Assembly (NCBI RefSeq): GCF_905220565.1
Contig: NC_059414.1
Coordinates: forward strand, 14,010,001-14,074,000
Length of the DNA: 64,000 nt
Direction: 5' to 3'
Origin: Melitaea cinxia
Lineage: Eukaryota; Arthropoda; Insecta; Lepidoptera; Nymphalidae
Shown here: positions 48,050 through 59,555 of the stretch, piece after piece
Layout of the letters: every line of letters starts with the position of its first letter
Position numbering within the stretch: position 1 is the stretch's first letter
The notes under the pieces: generated by a model
Seen by the model: only the letters and a program-made list of their open reading frames with translations
What the model was told of the DNA's origin: nothing
Databases searched by the model: none
Translations under genes and position numbers: made by a program

Positions 48050-48190
48050 CTCACTGGACCGACGATCTACATAAGATTGCCGGTATAGGCTGGATGAGGA
48101 TTGCGGAAAACCGGGATGTCTGGCGCGAACTTGGGGAGGCCTATGTCCAGCAGTGGACTGCAATAGGCTGAACTGACTGACTGACTGACA
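48050..48190 (+). mobile_element. RTE-type LINE ORF C terminus and tail
   Basis: Translates to TDDLHKIAGIGWMRIAENRD then VWRELGEAYVQQWTAIG and stop, the standard C-terminal pattern of RTE LINE proteins, followed by (tgac)n. The DNA for EAYVQQWTA is the tail shared with family C retroposons. Confidence 0.75.
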
Positions 48191-49872
48191 TCTAAGTCTG
48201 CATTTAATGTTCTTTATTAATTTGGTACTTATTTTTAAATATTCTAGTCTGGAAATCTATCGTTTGGAAAATAAATTAGACTTAAAATAGTGTAAGGAAT
48301 AATATAATAATAACGTGGATAAGGTTTATCCTGCAAATAAGTTACTCTTTTGGACTTGTTTCACATCAATTAATAAACTACAAGATTTAAAATCATATTT
48401 GCGAATAGAAATATCTCCTAAATATAGTGAAATTACACATATAATATATCAAAAACTTTTATTCGTTGGATGTCATCATCCATCAAATAGCGTTAACCAA
48501 AACTGGTGAAACAGGCCCTAAGGCTTAGATGATGCGCTGGCGGCCGCGGGTTTGATTACAGGATATATTGGTTAACAGATATTTTTCATCGTCTTGGTGT
48601 TTGTTCTTGTGTATTTATTGTGTGAATTTCCAGACTCTCGATGTATGTATCAAAATAAATAAATTCTCTTAAATTTAATTCAATTAGGCTTCAGAAACTC
48701 TTTTAAATCGTCCTTTTACAAATTAAAATTAATATAATTAAATATCTGACTAACCTTATAAATACCACTGAGGGTAAATATTTATGTCCGTAAAATCAGA
48801 CGAGTTGCTTCATTGAAATTATATTTTAAGTAGCCTATTATATATATTGTTGTTATGAAGCCGATTGTACGCACCGCTTTGACCATATTTAATTGTTCGC
48901 TTACGTGGGTTTGAGTACAGGTATTAATAATAATCTAACGCCTCTGGCCTCCGGTGACACCATTACGGATTACGTTGGCAACTGCAGTATCTCGCTAATG
49001 GACCCACCTAGCGCACTGTGATCAATACTATTACATTTATTCGTACATATTTGAAGATTTTTTTTTACTTGTCTTTATTAATGATAAAATATTCCGACAA
49101 TCAAAAATTACAATATTACAATTTTTTTTATGTATTTTTCTGGATCTTAATAAAGTATCATGCCTATCATAGAGGGCATTGTTATGAATAAATAAACAAA
49201 CGCTTCACACTCCACAGCTTCCAGTAAGATTTTCTCTTATGTTGGGGGTTCTGAAACATACACAATACACGATCACAAACGTCCAGACCACGACAAACAT
49301 CTATATGGCCAATATATAATGTCGTGAGCGGGGATCGAATCGCTGTGCCAACGTCGTCTTGATTGAGAGATCTTTTTATATTTTTATATTTGACTGGAGG
49401 TAAATCAGCCAGCTACGGACAGCATTGTAAGGTTCTAGCAGTAATTAAATCTTACTGTTTATTTGTATAGTTCAAGATATACCAATATGACAGGAAAATA
49501 TATAATTACTTTTTTTAGTAAAATGAACTAGCTGGAAAATTCACTTCTAGAATTTATAGGTATGTTGGGTGATTCAAGAGAATGAACTACTAGCTACATC
49601 CATTGCTTAGTCACTAGGATAAACACTACTCTATCGATTTTCACTTAAATTTTATAAGATTATAATAATTTGTGGAAAATAAGGTTTATGAAGCGCTGGT
49701 CAAAAAGATTGCGTAAATGAAACGTATGTTAAATGAATCGCGTCGTGAACTGAGGCGTGCAAAACCTTGTACTCAAAATATACATCATTCTAGTTGATTT
49801 CTTCAAAAACTTAAGAATTGATATCTTTTTAAATATATACTAAAAATAGTGTATAATGATATCGTATATGTA

Positions 49873-50236
49873 TCGCTTCAGCCTGTAATATCGCACTACT
49901 GGGCCTATGCTCATGGGAAAGAGGCCTATGCCTCTTTCCCCATGCAGGAGAAGGATCAGAGATTAATCCACCTCGCTGCTCCAATGCGGGTTGGCGGATA
50001 TATTCCCTACTATGAGTAACGATCGCTATCAGGTGTGCGTGATAACAACCGGGACCGAGGGCTTAACGTGCTCTTTGAGGTACGGTGGAAAGACCCACAA
50101 GGACTGCGAAACACCCAGACTACGGCAAAAACCTGTATGGCCAATACAAATGTTTCCCATGTGCGGGAATCGAACTCGCAACCGCCAGCCCAACAGGCAC
50201 AATCCAGGGCTGTAACCGTTGCGTCAACGCGGCATG
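49873..50236 (-). mobile_element. Family B SINE with an internal hairpin duplication
   Basis: Inverted full copy (tail gcttcagcctgtaatatcgc at left, head near 50236). Its 3' segment is partly inverted and duplicated to give catgggaaagaggc / gcctctttccc at 49912-49944. Confidence 0.8.
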
Positions 50237-50630
50237 GTATATGTAGATTACCATGTTATGCCTCAAATGCCTCCGTTTCGGAATGTTGATATTATTTTAC
50301 CGTTTATAATAATCTTTTAAAAAAATATCTCTTAAGACGAAAAATAATAAGGAATTTATATAAAAGTCAAGCAGTGCAATACACAGCTAAAGTAGAGATA
50401 GCCGTTGAACAGAATTCTTGCGTTTAAATAGCTTTACTTTAGCGATCTAGCGCGACACTAAATACGCACACATTTTAAGGAAGGCCTTAAAATAATAATA
50501 TAAATATGGAATAAATACAAAATCTAAACATCGATCTATGTTTAAATTACGGCATATTTATAAATAAAAACTTTTTGTTTTATAAATTTTTATGTAACAT
50601 ATATAACTGGTAAAATAAACATAATATTAA

Positions 50631-50805
50631 AAAAACGAGTGTGCTTTAGACCACACGACTGAAGTAAAACTTACAAAACGTAAGTCTCTCTCTTTCTATC
50701 TTCACTTACGTTCGCCACGCTCGATCACATTTATCGTAACGCTCATCACGCATTCACCAGATTACTCCCCGAGTCAAGAGAGCGTAAAGAAGTTTTACTA
50801 AAATA
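50631..50805. mobile_element. MITE-like element F, copy 1
   Basis: acgagtgtgctttagaccac then TGAAGTAAAACTT (50660) ... AAGTTTTACT (ends ~50799). Other copies are at 56378-56545 and 59352-59555; a fragment is at ~52735-52800. Confidence 0.7.
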
Positions 50806-51035
50806 ATTGAAGTGTTTGATAATGTACTTAACCAAATGATAGTTTTCATAAAATCTTTGACAGTAAGACAGTTGAAATAATGCCCTATATATTTCAAAAT
50901 AGACACGTAGGAAGGAGCACCGTGCCAAACTCAAGAGTTATTATTAGTACCTACATATTACTATAAAGCGTGTAATGTAACATACGCACCCGTGTTCTTC
51001 CTTGAGCCCCTTGGCTAAAAAAAAAAAAATACGGA

Positions 51036-51262
51036 TCTTCAATAATCTAATATATAAAATTCTCGTGTCGCGGTGTTTGTAGTTAAACTCCTCCGAAACG
51101 GCTTGACTGATTCTCATGAAATTTTGTGTGCATATTGGGTAGGTCTGAGAATCGAACAACATATATTTTTTATCCCCCTAATTTATAAGGGGGGAGGGGG
51201 AATAATGGCTTAATAAGATATATGGCAAAACAACGTTTGCGGGGTCAGCTAATACCACATTA
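51036..51262. mobile_element. Short transposon remnant (cctccgaaacg type)
   Basis: Shares ctcctccgaaacg, gaaattttgtgtgcatat and acaacgtttgcggggtc with 53205-53385. Confidence 0.6.
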
Positions 51263-51687
51263 TAAAAATAAATATTTTATTGCGACGGACCTACGAGTAA
51301 GTTGAAAGTGAAGTATCCGAAGTAGCTCATAGGCTAGGATCAAGTAAGCATACTTTACCTTACTCATAGTATAGTCACTCATATATACTCCTCTTTGTTT
51401 TATTTCTAAATTGTAACACATGTAAAGCCGAACTACGCTTGGCAACAAACAACAATCCTTTAGATGTTCTTACAACAAATAATAATCCTTGTTTATTGTG
51501 AACATAATTTAAATAAAACGATTTATATAAATACATTAAAAAAAAAAAACTTTTGTCCGCTGAAAATGTCGCAATGCTGGTGTTTCTATTAGAACAGTGA
51601 ACGTATCAGAACTTCTGATACGTTCAGAAGTAGTACAAGATACATTAACAATAAATAAATTATTAATAAATATCTTATAACATACCC

Positions 51688-51912
51688 ACACGGTCTGTTC
51701 CTAATGTCAGCAACTTAAAGCTTATAATAGGTAACAGCCGACTGTTATATCTAAAAAAAATTTTTAACGTCTTATAAACATAGAAATAATACATATATAA
51801 ATAAATATAAATAATATATACAAATATTACACCCAGACTCAGGCGGGAATCGAATTCGCAACCCGCGGAGCAAAAAGCAGGGCCACCGAAACTGCGCCGA
51901 CGGGCTAGTCAG
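51688..51912 (-). mobile_element. Family S tRNA-derived SINE, inverted
   Basis: Complement of the family S body and head (tgcgccgacgggctagtc at the right end). Confidence 0.75.
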
Positions 51913-52071
51913 ATAAACTGCTTCACGATTTTATATGAACTGTAATTTTGTTTCCTATACTATTAAGATAGCAAACAAGCGTATGTTCTAATACTCAGCT
52001 AATGCTCAGAGGTTACCATAACCAATTGGCACCTGTGACACCATAATTTTATTTGCTCGCAAACGAAAAAA

Positions 52072-52640
52072 AACCGACTTCAATTACATCGACAAGTAAT
52101 ACGACGTAGATCGACGAAAAAATAGTCAAGTAACTACGCGTTATCAAAGATTACTCATAAAGTAATTATCAGATCTCGATAAAATTTAAATGTGACCACA
52201 TGATAAACATTAGCTTTCGATTAAATTAAAAATTATCAAAATCGGTACACCCAGTAAAAAGTTATGCGGATTTTCGAGAGTTTCCCTCGATTTCTCTGGG
52301 ATCCTACCATCAAATCCTGGTTTCCTTACCGTATTACCAAACTAGGGATATCTACTTTCCAACAAAAAAAGAATTATCAAAATCGGTACATCCAGAAAAA
52401 AGTTATGTGGTATAATACAACGTAGGTCGACGAAAAAAGCGTCAAGTAAAAACGCATTATTAGATATAGCTCGAAAAGTAGTTGTTAGATCTCAAATAAA
52501 TTTAAATGGGACCAAATGACACACACCACCTTTCGATTTAAAAAAAAAATTGTCGAAATCGGTCCACCCAGTCAAAAGTTCTAATGTAACATAAAAAATA
52601 CAGGCGAATTGAGAACCTCCTCCTTTTTTGGAAGTCAATT
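52072..52640 (-). mobile_element. Family E element, inverted near-full copy
   Basis: Starts aaccgacttcaattacatcg and ends cctccttttttggaagtc: the reverse complement of 44800-45392 with the far terminus slightly eroded. Confidence 0.7.
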
Positions 52641-53204
52641 AAAAAGCATCACAAGCGGAATGCGGACTCTTACCCGCTGTGAACATATACAAAAAATATA
52701 CAACAAAAAAAAACAAAGAGATTCTTCCTCAAAAAAAAAAAAAAAACGAGTGTGCTTTGTGCTTGTGCTTTTTCTCTCTTTCCATCTTCATTACCTTACA
52801 TCTCCCTCATAACACATAGCACATTGTTTCCTTCAATGATACCACTTTTGGCTTACTTGTAGTTCAGTGGGTCGTGCTCGTATCGCCTTTCCCAGCGCAC
52901 GCGCGGGCGTGTCGCACTCCATCGCCACTCCCCCGCAAAAACGTGGACATGCATTTAATCCATTAACTTCACACATATATTAAAACTAATAATACGATTG
53001 TATATTATGTTTTATAGTGTTGTGTGGAAAACATATTAATATTTTAATACCATACCCGACTTTAATTCGACTGTATTTTTTTACGTGTATTACCATAACT
53101 TTTACTGGTTGGCACTGATATTGATGATGCTTTATTTTAATCGAAAGCTGTTGCTTGTCATGTTTCATGAGTAATTTTTTGAGTTATCCCAATGTATAAG
53201 ATAA

Positions 53205-53385
53205 TCTTGTCACAATGTTAGTTACCATACTCCTCCGAAACGTCTGGACCGATTTTTATGAAATTTTGTGTGCATATCGGGTAGGTCTAATCGGCCAATA
53301 CTTATTTTTCTTACCCCTAAGTTATAAGGGGATTAAGAACATATATGGCGATACAACGTTTGCGGGGTCGGCTAGTCATGTATGA
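53205..53385. mobile_element. Short transposon remnant (cctccgaaacg type)
   Basis: Second copy of the 51036-51262 sequence, with end gtttgcggggtcggctagt. A family E-like piece lies just left, at 53068-53200. Confidence 0.6.
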
Positions 53386-53796
53386 TTGACTGTTATTTCT
53401 GCTACCTACGTTGCATTACTTATTCATGTCAATTGAAGTCTTTCTTTTCATTATATAATTATTTTAACAATTGCTGTTTATTGTATTAGCTTGTATTCTG
53501 TTATCAGTCGCTGCATCTTAATATAAGAAAATAAACATATACCTATGATAGGTACACGTAAACCTACATCCAATATACAGTTACGAATAAAATTTTAATG
53601 TGTAAAATGTCGATTCGAAAGTCCTTTATTGAGTAGGGTAATTTTTGATTCTTGACAACAACATTGATATTCGTATATTTACAAATTCATTTTTATTGTA
53701 AGTATATCTAACAATTAAATAATAATAATAAACAGGTATATATCCAAATCTTAATTCGTATTACGCTGATTTATTGAAATGTAGTTAAAAGCAGAC

Positions 53797-54347
53797 TAGC
53801 TATGCCCGCGACTTCGTCCGCGTGGAATTTTACAAAACAGTTATTGTTCAGTTCGCAGAGCTATAAAATAAATAAATTTCTAAAATAAAAGTTACTCTTT
53901 ATTATATCAGCTATCTGCCAGTGAAAGTCCGATAAAAATCGGTCAATCATTGTAAAAAAATGTTATTTTGGTATTATGTAAAAAGCGGTTATTTTAATAT
54001 TACCAATAGACACTCCAATTTTATTTATTTGTATAGATTTAAAAGTAAATGTAATAAATTTGGGAAACAAAAAAATTAAAAAGGATTTTCTCTCCGGCGG
54101 GGAATCGAACCCCGGTCTCCCGCGTGACAGGCGGGGATACTGACCACTATACTACCGAAGACTGTAAGAGATACTGCGAAATTGGGATTCACATTCAGAA
54201 TAAAAAAATTTAAAATTAAAGTCTAAAAACAACACTTTTCTATACTCCCATACAAAAGATTTGTGATAATACTTAAAAGTCAATTTGCACTTTAATACCA
54301 TACGATAAAGTTTGTGTTAGGCGATACGAAGTTCGCCGGGTCAGCTA
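53797..54347. mobile_element. Transposon remnant flanking the tRNA-Asp gene
   Basis: Left end ctagctatgcccgcgacttc + gtccgcgtgg; right end gaagttcgccgggtcagcta + gt. These two ends often pair in one lepidopteran element; the tRNA-Asp lies between them. Confidence 0.55.
54090..54161 (-). tRNA. tRNA-Asp (GUC)
   Basis: 72 nt on the minus strand. Acceptor TCTTCGG pairs with CCGGAGA (one G-U), discriminator G. The D arm is GTAGTATAGTGGTCAGTATC. The anticodon stem CCCGC/GCGGG encloses loop CTGTCAC with U33 and anticodon GUC, and the T arm is CCGGGGTTCGATTCCCCG. A T5 run follows on the minus strand as a Pol III terminator. All invariant positions checked are present, so it could be functional; its place inside a transposon remnant leaves the alternative of a mobilised copy. 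Confidence 0.92.
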
Positions 54348-54613
54348 GTATTTTATAATCTGCAAGACAATTGTTGTATCTTGTAGAAAAAAGTAATAAG
54401 TAGTAAAGTGAGAAAAGTGTAGTTGTAAAGTAAGTTCTTTATTCATATCATTGATGTCTCTCTTATTAATGATACGTTTGAGGACATTTGGTCGGTATCG
54501 GTTATAAGGGAAACTGTATTTAACCTCATACAAGACTATAATTATTTCATTGATTTATAAAAAAAAATTATCATAATTTTTTTTTTTCAAAATCAAACAT
54601 GTGGATTGAAAAT

Positions 54614-54840
54614 TGACTAGCCCGTTGGCGCAGTTTGTAGTGACCCTGCTTTCTGCTCCGAAGGTTGTGGGTTCAATTCCCACCCCGAGTCTGGGTGTAA
54701 TATAAATATTTATTTATATATGTATTATTTATAAGTATGTTTATCGAAAAAAAATGTAGCTATACCAATCGGCTGTTACCTATAACACAAGCATTAAGTT
54801 GCTTACTTTAGGAACAGATGACCGTGTATGTATTGTGTAG
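54614..54840 (+). mobile_element. Family S tRNA-derived SINE
   Basis: Nearly the same as 2670-2912 (head gactagcccgttggcgcagt, box B ggttcaattcc, tail ttaggaacagatgaccgtgt). Confidence 0.85.
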
Positions 54841-55430
54841 ATATTTATAATAATAATAATTATTATTAAAATTGTTATAGCCGTGTCAACAAATCTTAGT
54901 TTTCTATATTCTACATAACATTGAAAGAAAAATTAAATGAACGTGAAATTAAAGAAATTGAATAGGTTCGAGGTGGGAATATAACCTACAAGCCTAGAGC
55001 GGGAAGTCACTACCAACTGTCAACACCTACGTGTCCATCTCATTTACTCCATCAAAGCTATCTCCAGCGCGTGTGGCGCGTGGGCGCGTCTATTGTTTAG
55101 TTCCGTTTATAATTATATGTTATATCTTGATAGGGCTATAGATTTAGTTAAACTATAGTTATATTGCTGACGTAATAGATATTGATTTTAGATTATCAAT
55201 AGAGTAAGGCGACCGTCAAACTACATGCCTACTCAGTGTTTCTCTGCACGTCAAAGTGTTGTAGTTACGGGACGTAGAGCTAAATTTTTTCTGGTAATTT
55301 TTTTTAAAAGATGCCATTTTGACGGTCATTCTTTGTTTATAAATTACCAAAAAGAGCGTAATTTAAGGTAAACCCCAGCTGTAAACTGTTTGCTAACTTT
55401 TACAATAATAATAAGAAATAAGTATTTATA

Positions 55431-55450
55431 ACACACACACACACACACAC
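55431..55450. repeat. (AC)n microsatellite
   Basis: About ten AC units, next to a degenerate family S SINE. Confidence 0.9.
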
Positions 55451-55451
55451 A

Positions 55452-55675
55452 AACGGTCGATTGTTACTACGGTAAGCAACTTAATGCTTGAGTTATAAGT
55501 AACAAACGATTGATAAAGCTACATTTTTTTTCAATAAAACACACAAATAGTACCTAATTATCTATATAAATAAATACATATAAACACCCATAGTCGCGGT
55601 GACAATCGATTCCACAACCCTTTAAACAGAAAGCAGAGTCACTTCTCAATGCGCTAATGAGCTAGTATTATTATA
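55452..55675 (-). mobile_element. Family S SINE, degenerate and inverted
   Basis: gcaacttaatgcttgagtta, taccctaa-type body and cgattccacaacccttt head remnants. Confidence 0.55.
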
Positions 55676-56270
55676 GTAACATCTATATTTATTTCTGACT
55701 ATATGTACATTGTTCAATTGTAACTTCTCTCTTATACATTGTTCATGTATTTTTGTCATTCGCCAGCCTACATGGGGTCGACGCTCGTCAGGCGGTACAA
55801 TGAACGCCGATTAACATAATGAGCTAATAGACGATTAGAACAAAAAGTGCGGTAATTTGTGCATGTCGACACTCGGGCACATAGCGCTGTGGCTGTGTCG
55901 TGTCGCGGGGGAGTCGCTCGGGCTTGTGACAGGGCTGGCGCTTTACGTTTTCTAATTTATTTTTAGGGCACAAAATTCGCTAGGTGGTCGGAGTATATAA
56001 CAAACTGTGAAGGTAGCATTTCAATAAAAATTACGAGAAAATAAAGGAAATAAGTAATCAAAATGCTACTTAAATATATTTGTAATGATTTTCTCGTTAT
56101 CTTATTAAGCATAATTATTTATATTGATTATTATGGAACTTCCAGAGCTTGTGGCATACGAGTTTCAGTCAGTTGACTACATTGAAATTTCACTAAGTCT
56201 AAAAAAAATTCGAATACCATAGAAAATTTAAAGTTTAATTTAAGTTATAGTTTTAACTAAACATTTTTTA

Positions 56271-56365
56271 ATATCATATCAAAAATCGACCGTTCCAGCG
56301 GGGATCGAAACTCCATCTCCAACTTACCGTGTCGGTGTCCTAGCCAATTAAGCTATAGATATATA
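56271..56365 (-). mobile_element. Second copy of the tRNA-like inverted-repeat element
   Basis: Shares atatcatatcaaaaat, cgaccg.tccagcggggatcg and tagccaattaagctat with 23904-24026; the right inverted end is lost. Confidence 0.65.
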
Positions 56366-56377
56366 TTTTTAACTGTT

Positions 56378-56545
56378 AAAAACGAGTGTGATTTAGACCA
56401 CAGGACTGAAGTAAAACTTACAAAACGTAACACCCTCTTTCGTTCGCGTCGCCCGATCACACTTTTCGTAACTCTCGTCATGCATTCACCAGCCTATTCC
56501 CCAAGTCAAGCGTGCGTATATAAGCTTTACTTCAATAATTACAAC
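56378..56545. mobile_element. MITE-like element F, copy 2
   Basis: acgagtgtgatttagaccac, TGAAGTAAAACTT and a right end ctttacttcaataatt. Confidence 0.7.
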
Positions 56546-57656
56546 TAGGTTTTCTAATTATTTGACACACACACCGCCAGCCCTACCGCCTGTCCGCCGA
56601 GGACGCGGGCGCAATGCGCTCGTGGGCGCTCTTCGAACACCATCCATCAGTCGCGCGCCGTATTCGGAAACAATGGAAACACTCCGCTGAGTACAGTAAC
56701 GACTCAATACGAGTCGCCGAAATACGCCACTTATGTCAATCTGTGATTGCTTATTTTACTTTTATAAGTTGCTTTTTATAAATGGTTTAATATAGATGGC
56801 ATTACTCTTTAGGAAATGGAAGTCAGTGGTATGAAATACATTTGAGGAGCGAAATCGCGAAATAGTAACGCTGATCAGTGACTTTAAGGCGAGAGAGAGA
56901 GAGAGAAAAGACAGAGAAAGAAAGAAAGGAAGACGTTTTACCACGCAACGTATCTTGCACGTGCCGAAGCTGACAAACGCTCTTTGTGGGGAAAATCCAT
57001 CATGGATACCCTCCAGCGCGCGGGCGCCAGAGGGTTATGTCAGACTCCTACTGACGAAAAACCACCACGTGTGAGCAGTCGTCCGCCTGAGTGGAGCGAG
57101 ATGGGGTCGCGCATTCGCCACCTCGCCCTGGCGGTAGGCCCGGGCAAAGCTTCCGGGCCCCGGCACAATGTGGCAAATCTTACTGTGAAAACTGTCGTTA
57201 ATTATACTACCATCAATAAAAGTCCAATAAATAAACATTTCAATCAATCAAATAAATTGCTTATATCAATTATACCTAGAATAAATTAAATCTTAATCCA
57301 ATCAATTAATTATGGCGACATGTAATTTTTTTTTCTCGGTCAGCACTCTTGTTAAAATGAGGTAGGTTTGGCGGTGTTTACGGCCGGTTGTCGTCGATAT
57401 GTGTCAAACGCGTGGTTAAAGCCCACAGGCAGTAGCCGCCCACCTGGGTTATAATATCTGCCCTTACAAGGAATTTGTCGCAGTAGGCGAACCTTGATTG
57501 TACAATCGTAATTAATTTTTGTATATATTTTTTTAAATTTTATAGCGTTTTTATTTTGGCAGTAATGATTGTGTTGATTTATGATTCGGATAAATTATGA
57601 CTTGAAATTGATAAATTAAGAGTAATTTTATTACAGAACAGTTAATTGATTTAATC

Positions 57657-57790
57657 TGAATGACTCCATTTATTTATTTATTTATTCTTAATGTACACCG
57701 AAATACAGACACATATAAAGAAAGATACAATACATGATGTACAAAGGCGATCTTATCGCTAATAGCGATTTCTTCCAGATAAGCTTTGGG
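57657..57790 (-). mobile_element. Probable LINE 3' tail, inverted
   Basis: (TTTA)n then a segment with atgtacaaaggcgatcttat + cgctaatagcgatttcttcc, of a type found at LINE 3' ends; the strand is inferred from the T-rich start. Confidence 0.45.
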
Positions 57791-58171
57791 TACTGGACAC
57801 GATACAGTAGCAGCGGTTAGAAGTGTGCACAAATTAAGGAGGAAAAATCAATAATAAACAGATAAAAACTACGATATGATAGACTTAAATAATTATTAAA
57901 GAAAAAAAAAACATCCATTCAACCCAAACATCTATTGTTTAATTGTTAGCAGGTGTTCAGATTATATCGATAAATATCAATAACTTGAAAACAATTAAAA
58001 CTATAATTTAATTATTTTAAGGAATATAATTCTTAATATACTATTCATATCAACTTTACCGTTTCTGTTTAATTACCATATCTAAATATTTTTTGTACGT
58101 TAAGAGATTCGATTCAGCCTGTAATATCCCACTGTTGGGCATATGCCTCTATCTCCAAAGAACGATTAAAG

Positions 58172-58462
58172 TTTTTTTTTTTTTTATGTCACTAGGTCGG
58201 CGAACAAGCTTACGGCTCACCTGATGGTAAGCGATTACCGTAGCTTATAGACGCCTGCAACACCAGAATCTTCGTAAGCGCGTTGCCGACCCAATCCCCA
58301 ATCTCCCAGGAGCTCTGGTCACCTTACTCACCAACAGGAACACAATACTGCTTGAAAACAGTATTATTTTGCTGTGCTCTACTGTAAGGTCGAGGTACTA
58401 CCCCAGTCGGGCTGCTCCATATTTTGAGCAGGAAATTCCTGTTGTGCCCTACCTCAGTTAAA
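58172..58462 (-). mobile_element. Family A SINE-like element
   Basis: Starts with a T run and tatgtcactaggtcggcg, ends ttttgagcaggaaattcctg; full length and little diverged. Confidence 0.8.
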
Positions 58463-58591
58463 GTTTAACTTTCCTAAATAATGTATTAATACTTAAATAT
58501 GTTAAATAAAGGATAACTGGCAAAATCAGACTGTGTCTTAGTGAAGATTCTAAATTAAAGTTAAAGCTTAGGACGGACATCTTTTTTTAAC

Positions 58592-58803
58592 CGACCTCCA
58601 AAAAAGGAGGAGGCTCTCAATTCGATTGTATTTTTTTTTAATCAAATAATGGTGCGTGTCATGTTGTCCCATTTAAATTTGACTGAGATCTGACGACTCC
58701 TTTTTGTGTTATCATTGTTAACGCGTACTTACTTGAATATTTCTTCGTCTACCTACGTTTACGGGTCGATGTAATTGAAGTCGTTTTTTTTTTCGTTTGC
58801 AAG
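58592..58803 (+). mobile_element. Family E element, internally deleted
   Basis: Starts accgacctccaaaaaaggag and ends gtaattgaagtcgttttttt; only ~210 bp against 593 bp for the full copy. Confidence 0.65.
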
Positions 58804-59351
58804 CATGCACAATATAATTAGGTCCACAAATAAGCGTACGGCTCACCTGATTGTAAGCAATCACCGTAACTTATAAACGCCTGCAACGACAGTAGAAGCA
58901 TTGCAAGCGCTGATTTATTTTGGTGTCTCCAACCCAAACTAAAGCTTTCCAATACTTTGTAAAGTAAATTGATGACTAGACCTTCCTTTGAAATAACACT
59001 TCTATCTAGAACTAACTAGAACTAGTTTTAAACTTATACTTTAACCATATATTTACGTTTAACATTTACATAGGCATATCAAAACGTGAAAAAAGGTAAA
59101 TAAAAAATAACAATAAGGTTTTTGGTCATAATGTGTCATAAACAATAAAACTATATTCGTATCGTAATATTGTTTATATGATGCGATGGGCAGTGTTTGC
59201 GCATGCGTGGGATATTCTTATGGAGTCTAAATACCCTGCATGGTTAGTACCAACCTGATACAATGTTACTCCTTCTGAGGTTGAGTTTTATATTGTATCT
59301 TCTGTAATGTGCACTATATATACACTTAAATGATGGAAATGTAACTTAAAA

Positions 59352-59555
59352 AACGAGTGTGCTTTAGAACCTACGACTGAAGTAAAAAAAAAATTAGCTC
59401 CTACAGTAATATACGAAACGTACTGTATCTTTCTATCTTCACAAACTGAACTTCTGTTCACCTCGCCCGATCACAATTTTCGTAACGCTCTCGTCACGCA
59501 TTCACCAGCTTAATCCCCAAGTCAAGCGTGCGTAAAGAAGTTTACTTCAAAATAT
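59352..59555. mobile_element. MITE-like element F, copy 3
   Basis: acgagtgtgctttagaacct, tgaagtaaaa, cattcaccagct.aatcccc and right end aagtttacttca. Confidence 0.7.
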
